Assembly: GCF_049671645.1 (NCBI RefSeq)
Contig: NZ_JBATVG010000026.1
Span: 83,586-147,585, forward strand
Direction: 5' to 3'
DNA: 64,000 nt
Source of the DNA: Castellaniella sp049671645
GTDB taxonomy: Bacteria; Pseudomonadota; Gammaproteobacteria; Burkholderiales; Burkholderiaceae_B
Positions 1 to 8,966 of the stretch are shown in pieces. The position numbers and the translations under genes were made by a program. Within the stretch, counting starts at the first letter, position 1. Each line of letters starts with the position of its first letter. The notes beneath the pieces are model-generated. The model had not been told where the DNA came from. It saw only the letters and a list, made by a program, of their open reading frames with translations, and ran no database searches.

Positions 1-18
1 CGTCCTTTTTATTTGATC

Positions 19-960
19 TCAGGCGCTCTGGCGACCCAGCAACAGGAACTCCATCAAGGCTTTTTGCACATGCAAGCGGTTTTCGGCCTCGTCCCAGACC
101 ACGCTTTGCGCACCATCGATGACATCGCCCGTGACCTCTTCCCCGCGATGGGCAGGCAGGCAGTGCATGAACACCGCATCCGGCTGCGCCGCCGCCATCA
201 TCTGGGCATCAACGCACCAATCGGCAAACGCCAGTCGGCGGGCTTCATTTTCGGTTTCGTAGCCCATGCTGGTCCAAACGTCGGTCGTGACCAGGTCGGC
301 CCCCTGGCAGGCCTCCAGGGGATCGTCGAATTCGCGCAGCACGGATGCCGCCTGCTGCCCCACCCGCAAAGGATCCAGGCGATAGCCGGCCGGTGCCGAC
401 ACGTGCAGCGTGAAGCCCAGCAATTCGGCGGCTTGCAGCCAGGTATAGGCCATGTTGTTGGCATCCCCGATCCAGGCCACGGTCTTGCCCCGGATCGATC
501 CGCGATGTTCCACGAACGTCAGGATATCGGCCAGGATCTGGCAGGGGTGGAATTCATTGGTCAGGCCATTGATGACCGGCACCCGCGAATGCGCGGCGAA
601 GCGTTCGATCCGGGTCTGCTCGAAGGTGCGGATCATCACCAGGTCGACCATGCGCGAGATGACGCGGGCGGTGTCCTCGATGGGTTCGGAACGCCCCAGC
701 TGCGAGCCCTCAGTGGTCAGGTAGATGACCGAGCCGCCCAACTGATACATGCCGGCCTCGAACGACACCCGGGTACGCGTGCTGGCCTTTTCGAACACCA
801 TGGCCAGGTTGCGGTCGTGCAGTGTGTGATGCGGCTGGTAGCGCTTGAATTTGTCCTTGATCAGACGCGCCCGCTCGATCACGTAATGGATTTCGTCTTC
901 CGAAAAATCACGCAACTGCAAAAAATGCCGCAAAGGCCCGGTGGGATTGGCTGCAGACAT
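19..960 (-). CDS. argF: Ornithine carbamoyltransferase
   Basis: Catalyses carbamoyl phosphate + ornithine to citrulline in cytoplasmic arginine biosynthesis. The 313-residue product has the carbamoyl-phosphate motif STRTR at residues 60-64 and the ornithine-site motif HCLPAHRG near the C-terminus, and is full length for the family. The start at 960 (MSAANPTG) was chosen over an upstream in-frame ATG at 1089 because homology to OTCases begins there and a promoter-like element lies just upstream. It is divergent from a DUF3579 gene, an arrangement familiar from Bordetella-type genomes, and argG lies 0.6 kb away on the same strand. Identification is secure; the short 5' leader is inferred. Confidence 0.97.
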   Translation of the reverse strand: MSAANPTGPLRHFLQLRDFSEDEIHYVIERARLIKDKFKRYQPHHTLHDRNLAMVFEKASTRTRVSFEAGMYQLGGSVIYLTTEGSQLGRSEPIEDTARVISRMVDLVMIRTFEQTRIERFAAHSRVPVINGLTNEFHPCQILADILTFVEHRGSIRGKTVAWIGDANNMAYTWLQAAELLGFTLHVSAPAGYRLDPLRVGQQAASVLREFDDPLEACQGADLVTTDVWTSMGYETENEARRLAFADWCVDAQMMAAAQPDAVFMHCLPAHRGEEVTGDVIDGAQSVVWDEAENRLHVQKALMEFLLLGRQSA

Positions 961-983
961 GGGAAACCCTATGCAAAGGGACC

Positions 984-1012
984 ATATTACCGTGCCCCCG
1001 CAGGACGCGCAA
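984..1012 (-). promoter_or_regulatory. Candidate sigma-70 promoter of argF
   Basis: On the minus strand a TTGCGC box (1007-1012) is followed after 17 bases by TAATAT (984-989). The predicted start of transcription leaves only about 20 bases of leader before the argF ATG. No ArgR operator was recognised. Visual match only. Confidence 0.45.
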
Positions 1013-1091
1013 AACGCCGATCGGATACAATGCGCGGCGTAGGGGATGTTGCGCACCTGGCCGCCAGGCGTGCCCCGTCTTTGGAACATAC

Positions 1092-1406
1092 ATGAACCAC
1101 CCCGTCCAGCATTTGATCATCCACGGCAAAACCATGGATGGCCAGCGATTCCGACCCAGCGACTGGGCTGAGCGACTGGCCGGCGTGCTGTCCCAGTTTC
1201 GCCCAGCCGGATCCATCCGCAATCCGCTGTCCTATTCCCCCTACGCCACGCCGCGCAGCATCGACGGCACCCCCTGTGTCGTGATCGATCATCGCCTGCG
1301 CCAGCTGGAACCCCTGGCCTGGAAATTCGCCTGCGATTTCGCCGACAGCAACCACCTGCAAACCACCGACACCGCCGCGCCGATCGAGGGCGTGCCCGAA
1401 ATCTGA
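1092..1406 (+). CDS. DUF3579 family protein
   Basis: A 104-residue small soluble protein with no signal peptide or membrane segment. It matches by eye the DUF3579 family, conserved in betaproteobacteria and often found next to argF; its function is not established. It is divergent from argF across 131 bp. A TACAAT element at 1026-1031 could serve as its -10 box, but no convincing -35 is visible. The C-terminal part contains a conserved-looking LEPLAWKFACDFADSN stretch. Any link to arginine metabolism is inferred from position only. Confidence 0.85.
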   Translation: MNHPVQHLIIHGKTMDGQRFRPSDWAERLAGVLSQFRPAGSIRNPLSYSPYATPRSIDGTPCVVIDHRLRQLEPLAWKFACDFADSNHLQTTDTAAPIEGVPEI

Positions 1407-1481
1407 CCCCCACGTCCGCCGACCAGGGCGCTACGCCGCCTGCAGCCGGACGGATCCTTCACCCGGTCTTCGGCAAAACGA

Positions 1482-1516
1482 CAAGGGCCGCTGAAATCCT
1501 CTTTCAGCGGCCCTTG
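1482..1516 (-). terminator. Rho-independent terminator of argG
   Basis: A perfect 15-bp inverted repeat (1482-1496 with 1502-1516, 5-nt loop) lies just downstream of the argG stop. On the minus strand it is followed by TCGTTTT. It may also stop readthrough from the convergent DUF3579 gene. Confidence 0.8.
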
Positions 1517-1532
1517 CTGCGTCCCGGAGGAC

Positions 1533-2876
1533 TTACTGCTTGCCGGTATCCTGGCGGATCTGCGGGATGTCGGACTGGCCGGTCTTCGCCAGCAGCCCCA
1601 CCTGGGTATAGGTGAACAGCTTCGCGCGCGTATCGACGATGTCCAGATTGCGCATGGTCAACTGGCCGATGCGGTCCAGCGGCGAGAACATGGACTCGCC
1701 CTTCTCCATGGTCAGGCGATCGGGATGATAGGTCAGATTGGGCGATTCGGTATTCAGGATCGAATAGTCGTTACCCCGGCGCAGCTCCAGCGCGACCTCG
1801 CCGGTGACGGCCCGCGCCACCCAGCGCTGCGCCGTTTCACGCAGCATGATGGCTTGCGGGTCGAACCAGCGGCCCTGGTACAGCAGACGGCCCAGCCGCA
1901 GGCCGTTGATGCGGTATTGTTCAATGGTGTCTTCGTTGTGGATGCCCGTGACCAGGCGTTCGTAGGCGATGTGCAGCAGGGCCATGCCCGGGGCCTCGTA
2001 GATCCCGCGGCTCTTGGCTTCGATGATGCGGTTCTCGATCTGGTCGCTCATCCCCAGGCCGTGACGCCCGCCGATGCGGTTGGCCTCCAGCATCAGCTCT
2101 ACAGGATCGGCGTATTCCACGCCGTTCAGCGCCACCGGGTGGCCTTCCTCGAAGCGCACAGTGACCTCTTCCGCCTTCACATCCGCGTCCGGTTTCCAGA
2201 ACGCCACCCCCATGATCGGGTCGACGATCCGGATGCCGGAATCCAGATGCTCCAGATCCTTGGCCTCGTGGGTGGCCCCCAGCATGTTCGAATCCGTGGA
2301 ATAGGCTTTTTCGGCCGACATCTTGTAGTCGAAGCCATTTTCCTGCAGGTATTGGGACATTTCCGCCCGGCCGCCCAGCTCGTCGATGAACAGTTGATCC
2401 AGCCAGGGTTTGTAGATCTTCAGGTCCGGGTTGGTCAGCAGGCCGTACCGGTAGAAGCGTTCGATGTCGTTGCCCTTGAAGGTGCTGCCGTCACCCCAGA
2501 TATGCACGTCGTCTTCACGCATGGCGGACACCAGCATGGTGCCGGTGACGGCCCGCCCGATCGGCGTGGTGTTGAAATACGTGACCCCGCCCGTGGAAAT
2601 GTGGAAGGCATTGCACTGCAGCGCCGCGATGCCTTCGGCCACCAGCTGGGCACGGCAATCCACCAGACGGGCGCCTTGCGCGCCATAGCGCAGGGCCTTG
2701 CGGGGAATCTCGTCGTAGTCCGGCTCGTCGGGCTGCCCCAGGTTGGCCGTATAGGCGAACGGGATGGCGCCCTTGTTCTTCATCCACAGCAGCGCGGCGC
2801 TGGTATCCAGGCCGCCGGAAAAGGCAATGCCGACCTTCTGCCCGATCGGCAGATTTTCTAGAATGGTTGTGCTCAT
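1533..2876 (-). CDS. argG: Argininosuccinate synthase (long form)
   Basis: Condenses citrulline and aspartate with ATP to argininosuccinate, the step after ArgF. The 447-residue product is the long E. coli-type ArgG. The PP-loop motif SGGLDTS is at residues 20-26, and the YTANLGQPDEPDYDEI segment is typical of the family. The start at 2876 (MSTTILENL) was chosen because homology begins there; an in-frame extension to 3065 lacks family similarity. A strong terminator lies downstream. Together with argF this gives two of the three last arginine steps; argH is not in the window. Confidence 0.97.
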   Translation of the reverse strand: MSTTILENLPIGQKVGIAFSGGLDTSAALLWMKNKGAIPFAYTANLGQPDEPDYDEIPRKALRYGAQGARLVDCRAQLVAEGIAALQCNAFHISTGGVTYFNTTPIGRAVTGTMLVSAMREDDVHIWGDGSTFKGNDIERFYRYGLLTNPDLKIYKPWLDQLFIDELGGRAEMSQYLQENGFDYKMSAEKAYSTDSNMLGATHEAKDLEHLDSGIRIVDPIMGVAFWKPDADVKAEEVTVRFEEGHPVALNGVEYADPVELMLEANRIGGRHGLGMSDQIENRIIEAKSRGIYEAPGMALLHIAYERLVTGIHNEDTIEQYRINGLRLGRLLYQGRWFDPQAIMLRETAQRWVARAVTGEVALELRRGNDYSILNTESPNLTYHPDRLTMEKGESMFSPLDRIGQLTMRNLDIVDTRAKLFTYTQVGLLAKTGQSDIPQIRQDTGKQ

Positions 2877-3051
2877 GGGAATCCGAAGTAGCCAGAGTGA
2901 AAGACAATCCACCATTATATCGTCGCGCATGACGGACTCCGCGCCTACCGGATTCTCACCTGCGTCGCCGCAGCGGCGATCCGCCCTCTTTCCCAGGCCC
3001 GCCCCGCATGGCCGCCTTGGCGCTCCGCGCGAACGGATCAGGTAGAGAACG

Positions 3052-3079
3052 GTGCAAGACGGCATTTCTATGCTAGAAT
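3052..3079 (+). promoter_or_regulatory. Candidate promoter of tRNA-Ala
   Basis: An extended -10 box TGCTAGAAT (TAGAAT at 3074-3079) lies 11 bases before the tRNA 5' end. A weak -35, GTGCAA (3052-3057), lies 16 bases upstream of it. The same TGCAAGAC and TGCTAGAAT blocks occur in front of rpsP. Confidence 0.5.
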
Positions 3080-3090
3080 TGCCGTCTTTC

Positions 3091-3166
<76 letters not shown>

Positions 3167-3174
3167 AGGAATCT

Positions 3175-3204
3175 AACCGCCTGCTTTTCAGGCGGTTTTT
3201 TTTT
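3175..3204 (+). terminator. Rho-independent terminator of the tRNA gene
   Basis: A 9-bp stem AACCGCCTG/CAGGCGGTT with a 5-nt loop ends in a run of nine T (3196-3204), eight bases after the encoded CCA. It is a textbook intrinsic terminator. Confidence 0.92.
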
Positions 3205-3375
3205 CGTCCATTTTCTGCGCAAGTCGCAAGAGGAAGAGGCGGCCTCGCCCATAGCCAGTGGATGGGCTCTACCGGCCCGAGGCTCTACCCCATCAACGGG
3301 GGATGAGCCTTCATCAAACACGGTGGGAGACACCGAGGCCGCTCCTCCAACGGGGCTTCGTCAAGAGCCCACCCC

Positions 3376-4326
3376 CTAGCTGCCTGCCGCCAGGCTGCGC
3401 TCGACCAGCAGGCCTCTGCTGCGGGCCAGGTGGCCGACAAGCAATTGAGACGGCAAGGGCAGCGCCTGGAAACGGCGCGCCACAATATTCAATGGACGCT
3501 TTCCCCAGGGCTCGCTCAAGGGCACCATGCGCAACGACATGATGTCCAGATAGGGCGCCACGCTGGGCATAGGCAGGACCCCCACCCCCAGCCCCGAAGC
3601 GATCATGCACCGCATGGCCTCGAAATCCGTCACCTCCATGCGCACCTGCAACCTGCGCCCCAGGCGCTCCGCCGCAGACGTGCACAGCTTGTGAATCGAC
3701 GTTCCATACGTCAGGCTGACAATGTCTTCATCCAGCAGCTCTCTGAAAGGCACGCTGCGGCGCCGGGCGAGCCGATGGTCAGGCCGAACGACGAGCACCA
3801 ACTGATCGACGCCATAGGTGAGCACATCCAGATCCAGCGCGGCGTCGGGCGTCGCAGAACAGATTCCGATGTCCGTGAGCCCCGACACCACGGCGTGAAT
3901 GACCTGATCGCTGGTCTTCTCCACCAGATCAAGACGAATTTCCGGATTCTCCCCGAGGAACGAAGACAAGTCTCTAGGCAGGTACTGGACCATGGCCGTC
4001 AGATTCGCATGAACGCGAACATGCCCTCGCACCCCGTTTGCATACTCCGACAACTCATCCGAGATACGCCTCAAATGCTCCTCCAGGCGCTTGGCGTGGT
4101 GATACAACGCCTCGCCGGCAGGTGTGGGCCGCACGCCGCGGCTGTGCCGATACAGCAACGATGTTCCAACCTGCTCCTCGAGGAGGGAAATCCGTTTGCT
4201 GGCCGCCGATGCCACGATGTGATTACGCTGAGCCGCCGCGAAAATGCTGCGTTCTTCGACAGCGGCAAGGAAAATTTCCAGGGATTCGAAATCGAAAGAT
4301 ATCGGATCCCGCGTTGAATGGCTCAT
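3376..4326 (-). CDS. LysR-family transcriptional regulator
   Basis: A 316-residue LTTR. The N-terminal winged helix-turn-helix spans about residues 12-72 (SIFAAAQRNHIVASAASKRI recognition region). The C-terminal periplasmic-binding-fold effector domain follows and contains a VEKTSDQVIHAVVSGLTDIGI stretch typical of the class. It is divergent from the OYE gene across 140 bp, the classical layout for an LTTR controlling its neighbour, so it probably regulates the OYE-MFS-leuD unit. The effector is unknown. The intergenic region is AT-rich, but no single T-N11-A box stands out. Confidence 0.9.
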   Translation of the reverse strand: MSHSTRDPISFDFESLEIFLAAVEERSIFAAAQRNHIVASAASKRISLLEEQVGTSLLYRHSRGVRPTPAGEALYHHAKRLEEHLRRISDELSEYANGVRGHVRVHANLTAMVQYLPRDLSSFLGENPEIRLDLVEKTSDQVIHAVVSGLTDIGICSATPDAALDLDVLTYGVDQLVLVVRPDHRLARRRSVPFRELLDEDIVSLTYGTSIHKLCTSAAERLGRRLQVRMEVTDFEAMRCMIASGLGVGVLPMPSVAPYLDIMSLRMVPLSEPWGKRPLNIVARRFQALPLPSQLLVGHLARSRGLLVERSLAAGS

Positions 4327-4466
4327 CCCCGTCCTCCAGTATGAATGGACATCGCCCTCCAGCCATCACTTTTCGCGATGCCTGGGGTGAAGATCAATCA
4401 ATATTCAAAGCCGCCTCAGTTCCTTATATTTATTTTAGAGATTTCCGACACCCAGAATCAGAGCGC

Positions 4467-5597
4467 ATGCATCCTCTCCAACCCGCAACACCGTCCCTGT
4501 TCACGCCATTATCCCTAAGGTCCCTGCGGCTGGATAACCGCATCGTGATCAGTCCCATGTGCCAGTACAGCGCCGAGGAAGGGTGCGCCGGCGCCTGGCA
4601 TCATACGCACCTGGGCGCCTTGTCCCTGAGCGGCGCGGGCCTGCTGATGCTGGAGGCGACTGCCGTCGAAGCCACCGGTCGGATCACACGAGGTTGCCTG
4701 GGTCTCTATTCCGACGACAACGAGGGCGCGTTGCGCAGGGTCGTGGACGACATCCGTCAGTACAGCCCCATTCCCATCGGCGTGCAACTGAGCCATGCCG
4801 GACGCAAGGGGTCCAGCGCCGCGCCCTGGCACGGCGGCGCACTGATCCTGCCCGATGACGGCGGCTGGCAAACGCAGGGGCCTTCACCCATCGCCGCCCA
4901 CCCGGGCGAACAGCCTCCGTGCGCGCTAACGCATGCGGACCTGAAACGCATCCGGGACTGTTTCACGCGCAGCGCGCGCCGGGCCGAACGCCTGGATCTG
5001 GATGCTATCGAGCTGCATTACGCCCACGGCTACCTGATGCATCAGTTTCTCTCGCCCCTCTCGAACCGGCGCGGCGATGCCTATGGCGGGCCCCTGGAAC
5101 ACCGGCTGCGATACCCGCTGGAAATCTTCGATGCAGTCCGCCAGGCTTGGCCCGACCGCCCCCTGGGAGTCCGAGTCTCCGCCACCGACTGGGTAGCGGG
5201 CGGCTGGGATCTGGAACAGACCATCGCCCTGGCACACCGGTTGAGCGCGGCTGGCTGCGACTGGATCGATGTCTCCTCGGGCGGCTTATCGCCGCAACAG
5301 CGGATTTCTCCGAAACCTCTTTACCAAATTCCCTTCGCCCGCAGCGTGCGCGAGGCAAGCGGCATGATCACTATCGGAGTGGGCCTCATCACCACGGCCC
5401 GACAGGCCGACGACGTGATCAGATCCGGAGACGCCGATCTGGTCTCTCTCGCGCGCGCCATGCTGTGGGACCCCCGGTGGCCGTGGCATGCCGCAGCCGA
5501 ACTGAACGCAAGTATCACGGCGCCGCCGCAGTACTGGCGCTGCGCCCCGCACGGCACGCCGAACGTGTTCAAGGAAAACACATTCGGCCAGCGCTGA
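4467..5597 (+). CDS. NADH:flavin oxidoreductase, Old Yellow Enzyme family (YqjM-like)
   Basis: A 376-residue FMN-dependent ene-reductase expected to reduce activated C=C bonds with NAD(P)H. The sequence opens with LFTPLSLRSLRLDNRIVISP, typical of the family. The substrate-binding pair H184/H187 sits in HYAHGYL, and SHAGRKG and GVGLI phosphate-site motifs are present. The length fits the YqjM/xenobiotic-reductase branch. The start at 4467 is preferred because family homology begins there; in-frame sequence upstream is antisense to the LysR gene. It is followed by an MFS carrier after 36 bp and then leuD, suggesting one transcription unit. A second OYE lies at 34945-36117. Confidence 0.9.
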   Translation: MHPLQPATPSLFTPLSLRSLRLDNRIVISPMCQYSAEEGCAGAWHHTHLGALSLSGAGLLMLEATAVEATGRITRGCLGLYSDDNEGALRRVVDDIRQYSPIPIGVQLSHAGRKGSSAAPWHGGALILPDDGGWQTQGPSPIAAHPGEQPPCALTHADLKRIRDCFTRSARRAERLDLDAIELHYAHGYLMHQFLSPLSNRRGDAYGGPLEHRLRYPLEIFDAVRQAWPDRPLGVRVSATDWVAGGWDLEQTIALAHRLSAAGCDWIDVSSGGLSPQQRISPKPLYQIPFARSVREASGMITIGVGLITTARQADDVIRSGDADLVSLARAMLWDPRWPWHAAAELNASITAPPQYWRCAPHGTPNVFKENTFGQR

Positions 5598-5633
5598 CAC
5601 AGCTTTTCAACAACATCCAATCAGGAGACAAAT

Positions 5634-6995
5634 ATGGCTGAGGAATCGGCAGTAGCGACGCTTCCGTCGCACTGGTATGACGGACTGACTCGCAAGCACT
5701 GGCAGGTCTTGCAGGCGGGCTTTCTAGGGTGGATCTTCGATGGCTATGAAGCCATGGCGATCATCGTGGTGCTGGGCCCCATGATGCACACGGTGCTGAC
5801 TCCCGTACAAGCCGCATCGATGCCCATCTATGCCGGCAGCGTCATCGGCATCACACTGCTGGGCTGGGGACTGGGCGGGATCGTCGGCGGCGTGCTTGCG
5901 GATTACATCGGGCGCAAGCGCATGATGATGTGGTCGATTTTTCTGTATGCGCTGTTCTCGGGCCTGACAACCTTTGCCAACGGCTTCGTGATTCTGTGCG
6001 TGCTCCGCTTCCTGACCGGCCTGGCCATGGGCAGCGAATGGGGCACCGGCGTGGCCCTGGTATCAGAGACCTGGCCGGATCGGGCGCGCGCCAAGGGTTT
6101 GGGCTTCTTGCACTCCGGCTTCGGTTGGGGCACGCTAGTCGCCGCCGTGATCTGGTATGCCTTGTCATCCACCCATCCGCTGGGAGAAGAAACCTGGCGC
6201 CTGGTCTTCGCTGTGGGCGCCATCCCTGCTCTGGGCATCCTGTATCTGCGGCGCGGGCTGGAGGAGTCTGAGCAATGGCAGCGCGCAGTCCGGGAAAAAC
6301 GCTGGCACGCCACCGGCGATGCCTCCCGCGCGCCCGGACAGCGAACGACGGCAGACAATGGCAAGCGTCCCTTCACTCTGAAAGTTCTCTTTACAGAACC
6401 TGAAGCCCTGCGACGCACCGTCCTGGCCATGGCATTGTCAGCGGTCACGACAGTGGGCTGGTGGGCTATTTCGAGCTGGTTGCCCACCTATACCATCGCC
6501 ATCGGCAAAGCGGAAGGAGTAGCCGACCCGGTAGCATGGGGCTCGCGCGTGTCGATCACCTACACGGTCGGCGCCATCGCCGCCTACATGCTCTCCGGCT
6601 TCATCATCGACATGCTCGGACGACGGCTGTTCATGTGTCTGACATTCCTTGGGTCCTTGCTGGTGACCATCGCTACCTACAAGCTGACGAACAGCGTCGA
6701 AATGATGGCCGTGCTCGCGCCCATCAACGGATTCTTCACCCTGGGATGCGCCTTCGCTTGGATGGCAATCTACCCCGTGGAACTGTTCACCTCCACAGTC
6801 CGCACTTCGGCCATCAGTATGATTTTCAACGGCGCACGCCTCCTGGCCTGGGTCTTTCCCATCATCGCCGGGACACTCATCAAATCCTTCGGCGGCATCC
6901 CCAACACGGCACTGGCCATGGGCTCAGTCTATGCCCTGGGCATCCTGCTGCCCTGGTTCCTGCCGGAGACCGCCGGCAGGAAGCTGCCGGAATAA
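5634..6995 (+). CDS. MFS transporter, probable carboxylate/aromatic acid:proton symporter
   Basis: A 453-residue inner-membrane carrier with about 12 hydrophobic segments. The MFS signature GxxxDRxGRK appears between helices 2 and 3 as ADYIGRKR, and the N-terminus has the WIFDGYE motif (D in helix 1) seen in aromatic acid and sialic acid symporters. A central cytoplasmic loop (about residues 210-245) is charged and basic. The ATG is preceded by AGGAGAC. It lies between OYE and leuD and probably imports the compound handled by this unit; the substrate cannot be told from sequence. Confidence 0.88.
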   Translation: MAEESAVATLPSHWYDGLTRKHWQVLQAGFLGWIFDGYEAMAIIVVLGPMMHTVLTPVQAASMPIYAGSVIGITLLGWGLGGIVGGVLADYIGRKRMMMWSIFLYALFSGLTTFANGFVILCVLRFLTGLAMGSEWGTGVALVSETWPDRARAKGLGFLHSGFGWGTLVAAVIWYALSSTHPLGEETWRLVFAVGAIPALGILYLRRGLEESEQWQRAVREKRWHATGDASRAPGQRTTADNGKRPFTLKVLFTEPEALRRTVLAMALSAVTTVGWWAISSWLPTYTIAIGKAEGVADPVAWGSRVSITYTVGAIAAYMLSGFIIDMLGRRLFMCLTFLGSLLVTIATYKLTNSVEMMAVLAPINGFFTLGCAFAWMAIYPVELFTSTVRTSAISMIFNGARLLAWVFPIIAGTLIKSFGGIPNTALAMGSVYALGILLPWFLPETAGRKLPE

Positions 6996-7007
6996 CGGCC
7001 CCCCGCG

Positions 7008-7658
7008 ATGCAAGCCTTCACCACACACAAGGGCCTGGTGCTTCCACTGGACCGAGAAAACGTCGACACGGATCTCATCATTCCCAAGCAATTCATGAAA
7101 TCCGTCCGTCGCACCGGATTCGGCGCCCACCTGTTCGACGAATTGCGCTACCTGGACCATGGCGAACCGGGAATGAATGCCGAGAATCGGCCACAGAATC
7201 CCGACTTCATCCTGAACCAGGCCAGATACCAACAAGCCTCCATCCTGCTGGGCCGAAGAAACTTCGGCTGCGGATCCAGCCGTGAACACGCCCCCTGGGC
7301 GCTGCAGCAGTACGGTTTCAAGGCGCTGATTGCGCCCTCCTACGCGGATATCTTCTCGAACAACTGCCTGAAAAACGGCCTGCTGCCGATTGTGCTGCCG
7401 GAACCGGTGATCGATCAGCTCTTCGAGGCCGTGACCCGCACATCCGGCTACGCGCTGACCGTGGATCTCGTGCAGCAACAGGTACTCGCCCCGGATGCGG
7501 CAACCTGGACGTTCGAGATCGATGCCTACAGCAAGGAAGCGCTACTTCAAGGACTGGACGAAATCGGCCAGACCCTGACGCACGCCGACGAGATCCGCGC
7601 ATTCGAGGCTCGGCACTTTTCCCGGCATCCGTGGCTGCGGACGCAAGGCGATCGCTGA
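7008..7658 (+). CDS. leuD: 3-isopropylmalate dehydratase small subunit (LeuD-type), without leuC
   Basis: The 216-residue product is full length and closely resembles LeuD: DRENVDTDLIIPKQF near the N-terminus and the conserved NFGCGSSREHAPWAL segment of the swivel domain. The family pairs with an Fe-S large subunit (LeuC) to isomerise 2- and 3-isopropylmalate or similar hydroxyacids. No leuC is present here. The gene starts 12 bp after the MFS stop with no clear Shine-Dalgarno, so it may rely on translational coupling. It could be a displaced leucine gene or a paralogue serving a hydroxyacid dehydratase in the OYE/MFS pathway. Confidence 0.85.
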   Translation: MQAFTTHKGLVLPLDRENVDTDLIIPKQFMKSVRRTGFGAHLFDELRYLDHGEPGMNAENRPQNPDFILNQARYQQASILLGRRNFGCGSSREHAPWALQQYGFKALIAPSYADIFSNNCLKNGLLPIVLPEPVIDQLFEAVTRTSGYALTVDLVQQQVLAPDAATWTFEIDAYSKEALLQGLDEIGQTLTHADEIRAFEARHFSRHPWLRTQGDR

Positions 7659-7670
7659 CCCGGCGACCCT

Positions 7671-8264
7671 CTACCGCATCACTTCCCGCTCGAATCGGCG
7701 GTCCGGGATGAACCAGATGGCCGCCACGGCGGCGTACAGGAGGCAAGAAAGATAGGGCCACCAGGACACCACCAGCAAGGCCACGAGATACAGCACCGCC
7801 GAGATCTTGCCCTTGATGTCCCGGCCCACGGCTTTGGCCAGCGCCGAATCCCGCCCGTTGAACCGCACGATCTCATGTTGCAGCAGAAAGAAACCGCCGG
7901 CGGCCATCAGCAGCACAAACCCATACAGAGCCACCGGGACCGTGGCGAATTCCGTTTCACTCATCCAGGCTGTGGCGAAGGGGATCAGCGTCATCCAGAA
8001 CAGCCAATACAGGTTCGCCCATAGAATGCGCCCACGGATGCCATCCGTCACCCGCATCAGATGGTGATGGTTGTTCCAGTAGATGCCGATATAGATGAAG
8101 CTCAGGACGTAGCTCAGGGCCACCGGCCACTGCGCCAGCAACGCCCGCCATTCCGGCGCATGCGGCGGCTTGAGTTCCAACACCATGATGGTCAGGGCGA
8201 CGGCCATCACGCCGTCCGTGAAGGCTTCCAGACGGGCGGAATCCATGCGATGCGCAGATGTCAT
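7671..8264 (-). CDS. TMEM175/DUF1211 family membrane protein (putative K+ channel)
   Basis: A 197-residue integral membrane protein with about six hydrophobic segments. The N-terminus carries the family motif F-T/S-D-G-V-x-A-x-A-x-T (FTDGVMAVALT), which lines the pore in bacterial TMEM175 channels. Members conduct potassium in the inner membrane. The start overlaps the stop of the upstream CxxC protein gene (TGATG); a GTG at 8267 is an alternative start. The two genes are probably cotranscribed. It is convergent with leuD, with only 12 bp between the stops. Confidence 0.85.
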   Translation of the reverse strand: MTSAHRMDSARLEAFTDGVMAVALTIMVLELKPPHAPEWRALLAQWPVALSYVLSFIYIGIYWNNHHHLMRVTDGIRGRILWANLYWLFWMTLIPFATAWMSETEFATVPVALYGFVLLMAAGGFFLLQHEIVRFNGRDSALAKAVGRDIKGKISAVLYLVALLVVSWWPYLSCLLYAAVAAIWFIPDRRFEREVMR

Positions 8265-8791
8265 CACCGTCCCCTGCGAGCATCCAAGTCCCGGATCGCG
8301 GGAAAGACCGTCTTATCCCAGGCACTGTAGCCCAGGGCATGCCAGACGACCTTGTGGCGGACGATTACATCGTAGGATGGCACGGCGGCCCGCTTGCGGC
8401 CCTTGTCGTCACGCTTGTCGTACAGCCAGACCAGCGATTCGGGATAAAGACCGCGGGCCTCGGATTCCGCGATCGTCGGACGCTCCACGATATGGAACTG
8501 CACGCCGGGATGCGCGCCGACATACTGTTCCAGTTCGCCCCGGCCGCCCAGAGAACCCTTCCAGCGTTGGCAAAACACGCAATCCTTTGCGGAATGCACC
8601 AGAACAATGACCGTATCATCCGGCCCGACGCGGGCGCGAGCCAGGCGCGCGGCAAAATCGACCTTGCCGTTGGCCCGGGCGGCGGCGGCCACATCGCCGG
8701 ATGCATCATCCGCCGCCCGCGCCGCCTGAGCGCAGGCGAACACAAAACCGATACACACAAGACCTGCAAAATACCGGCGAATCGAGTTCAT
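8264..8791 (-). CDS. Secreted thioredoxin-like protein with CxxC motif
   Basis: A 175-residue protein with a clear signal peptide (MNSIRRYFAGL... cleaved near ARA-ADD). The mature part has a β-strand followed by a CVFC motif in VHSAKDCVFCQRWKGS, like the thioredoxin fold active site. The start at 8791 was chosen for its signal peptide and GGAG upstream; an in-frame extension upstream lacks both. It is followed by, and overlaps, the TMEM175-type channel gene. It may act as a periplasmic thiol/disulfide or sensing protein; no specific family name is certain. Confidence 0.75.
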   Translation of the reverse strand: MNSIRRYFAGLVCIGFVFACAQAARAADDASGDVAAAARANGKVDFAARLARARVGPDDTVIVLVHSAKDCVFCQRWKGSLGGRGELEQYVGAHPGVQFHIVERPTIAESEARGLYPESLVWLYDKRDDKGRKRAAVPSYDVIVRHKVVWHALGYSAWDKTVFPAIRDLDARRGR

Positions 8792-8966
8792 GACAGCTTC
8801 TCCGATCACGACTGCGCGTGTTGCGCGGCGGCTCGCCAGTATCCTGCAGTTCGAAGTCTTCGGCAATCGAGATCGGCACGAACTTTCATGTTGGCGAAAA
8901 CCATGTTTTAAGACAGAATATTTACAGAACTCACAATTTGTCTACATCCATATAAAGGGCTCCTCC

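Noticed and set aside
961..1091. Search for ArgR boxes between argF and the DUF3579 gene
   Set aside because: No pair of 18-bp imperfect palindromes could be seen, so no operator is claimed.
13..1095. A 360-codon plus-strand frame opposite argF
   Set aside because: It has no recognisable features and covers the whole of a certain gene on the other strand.
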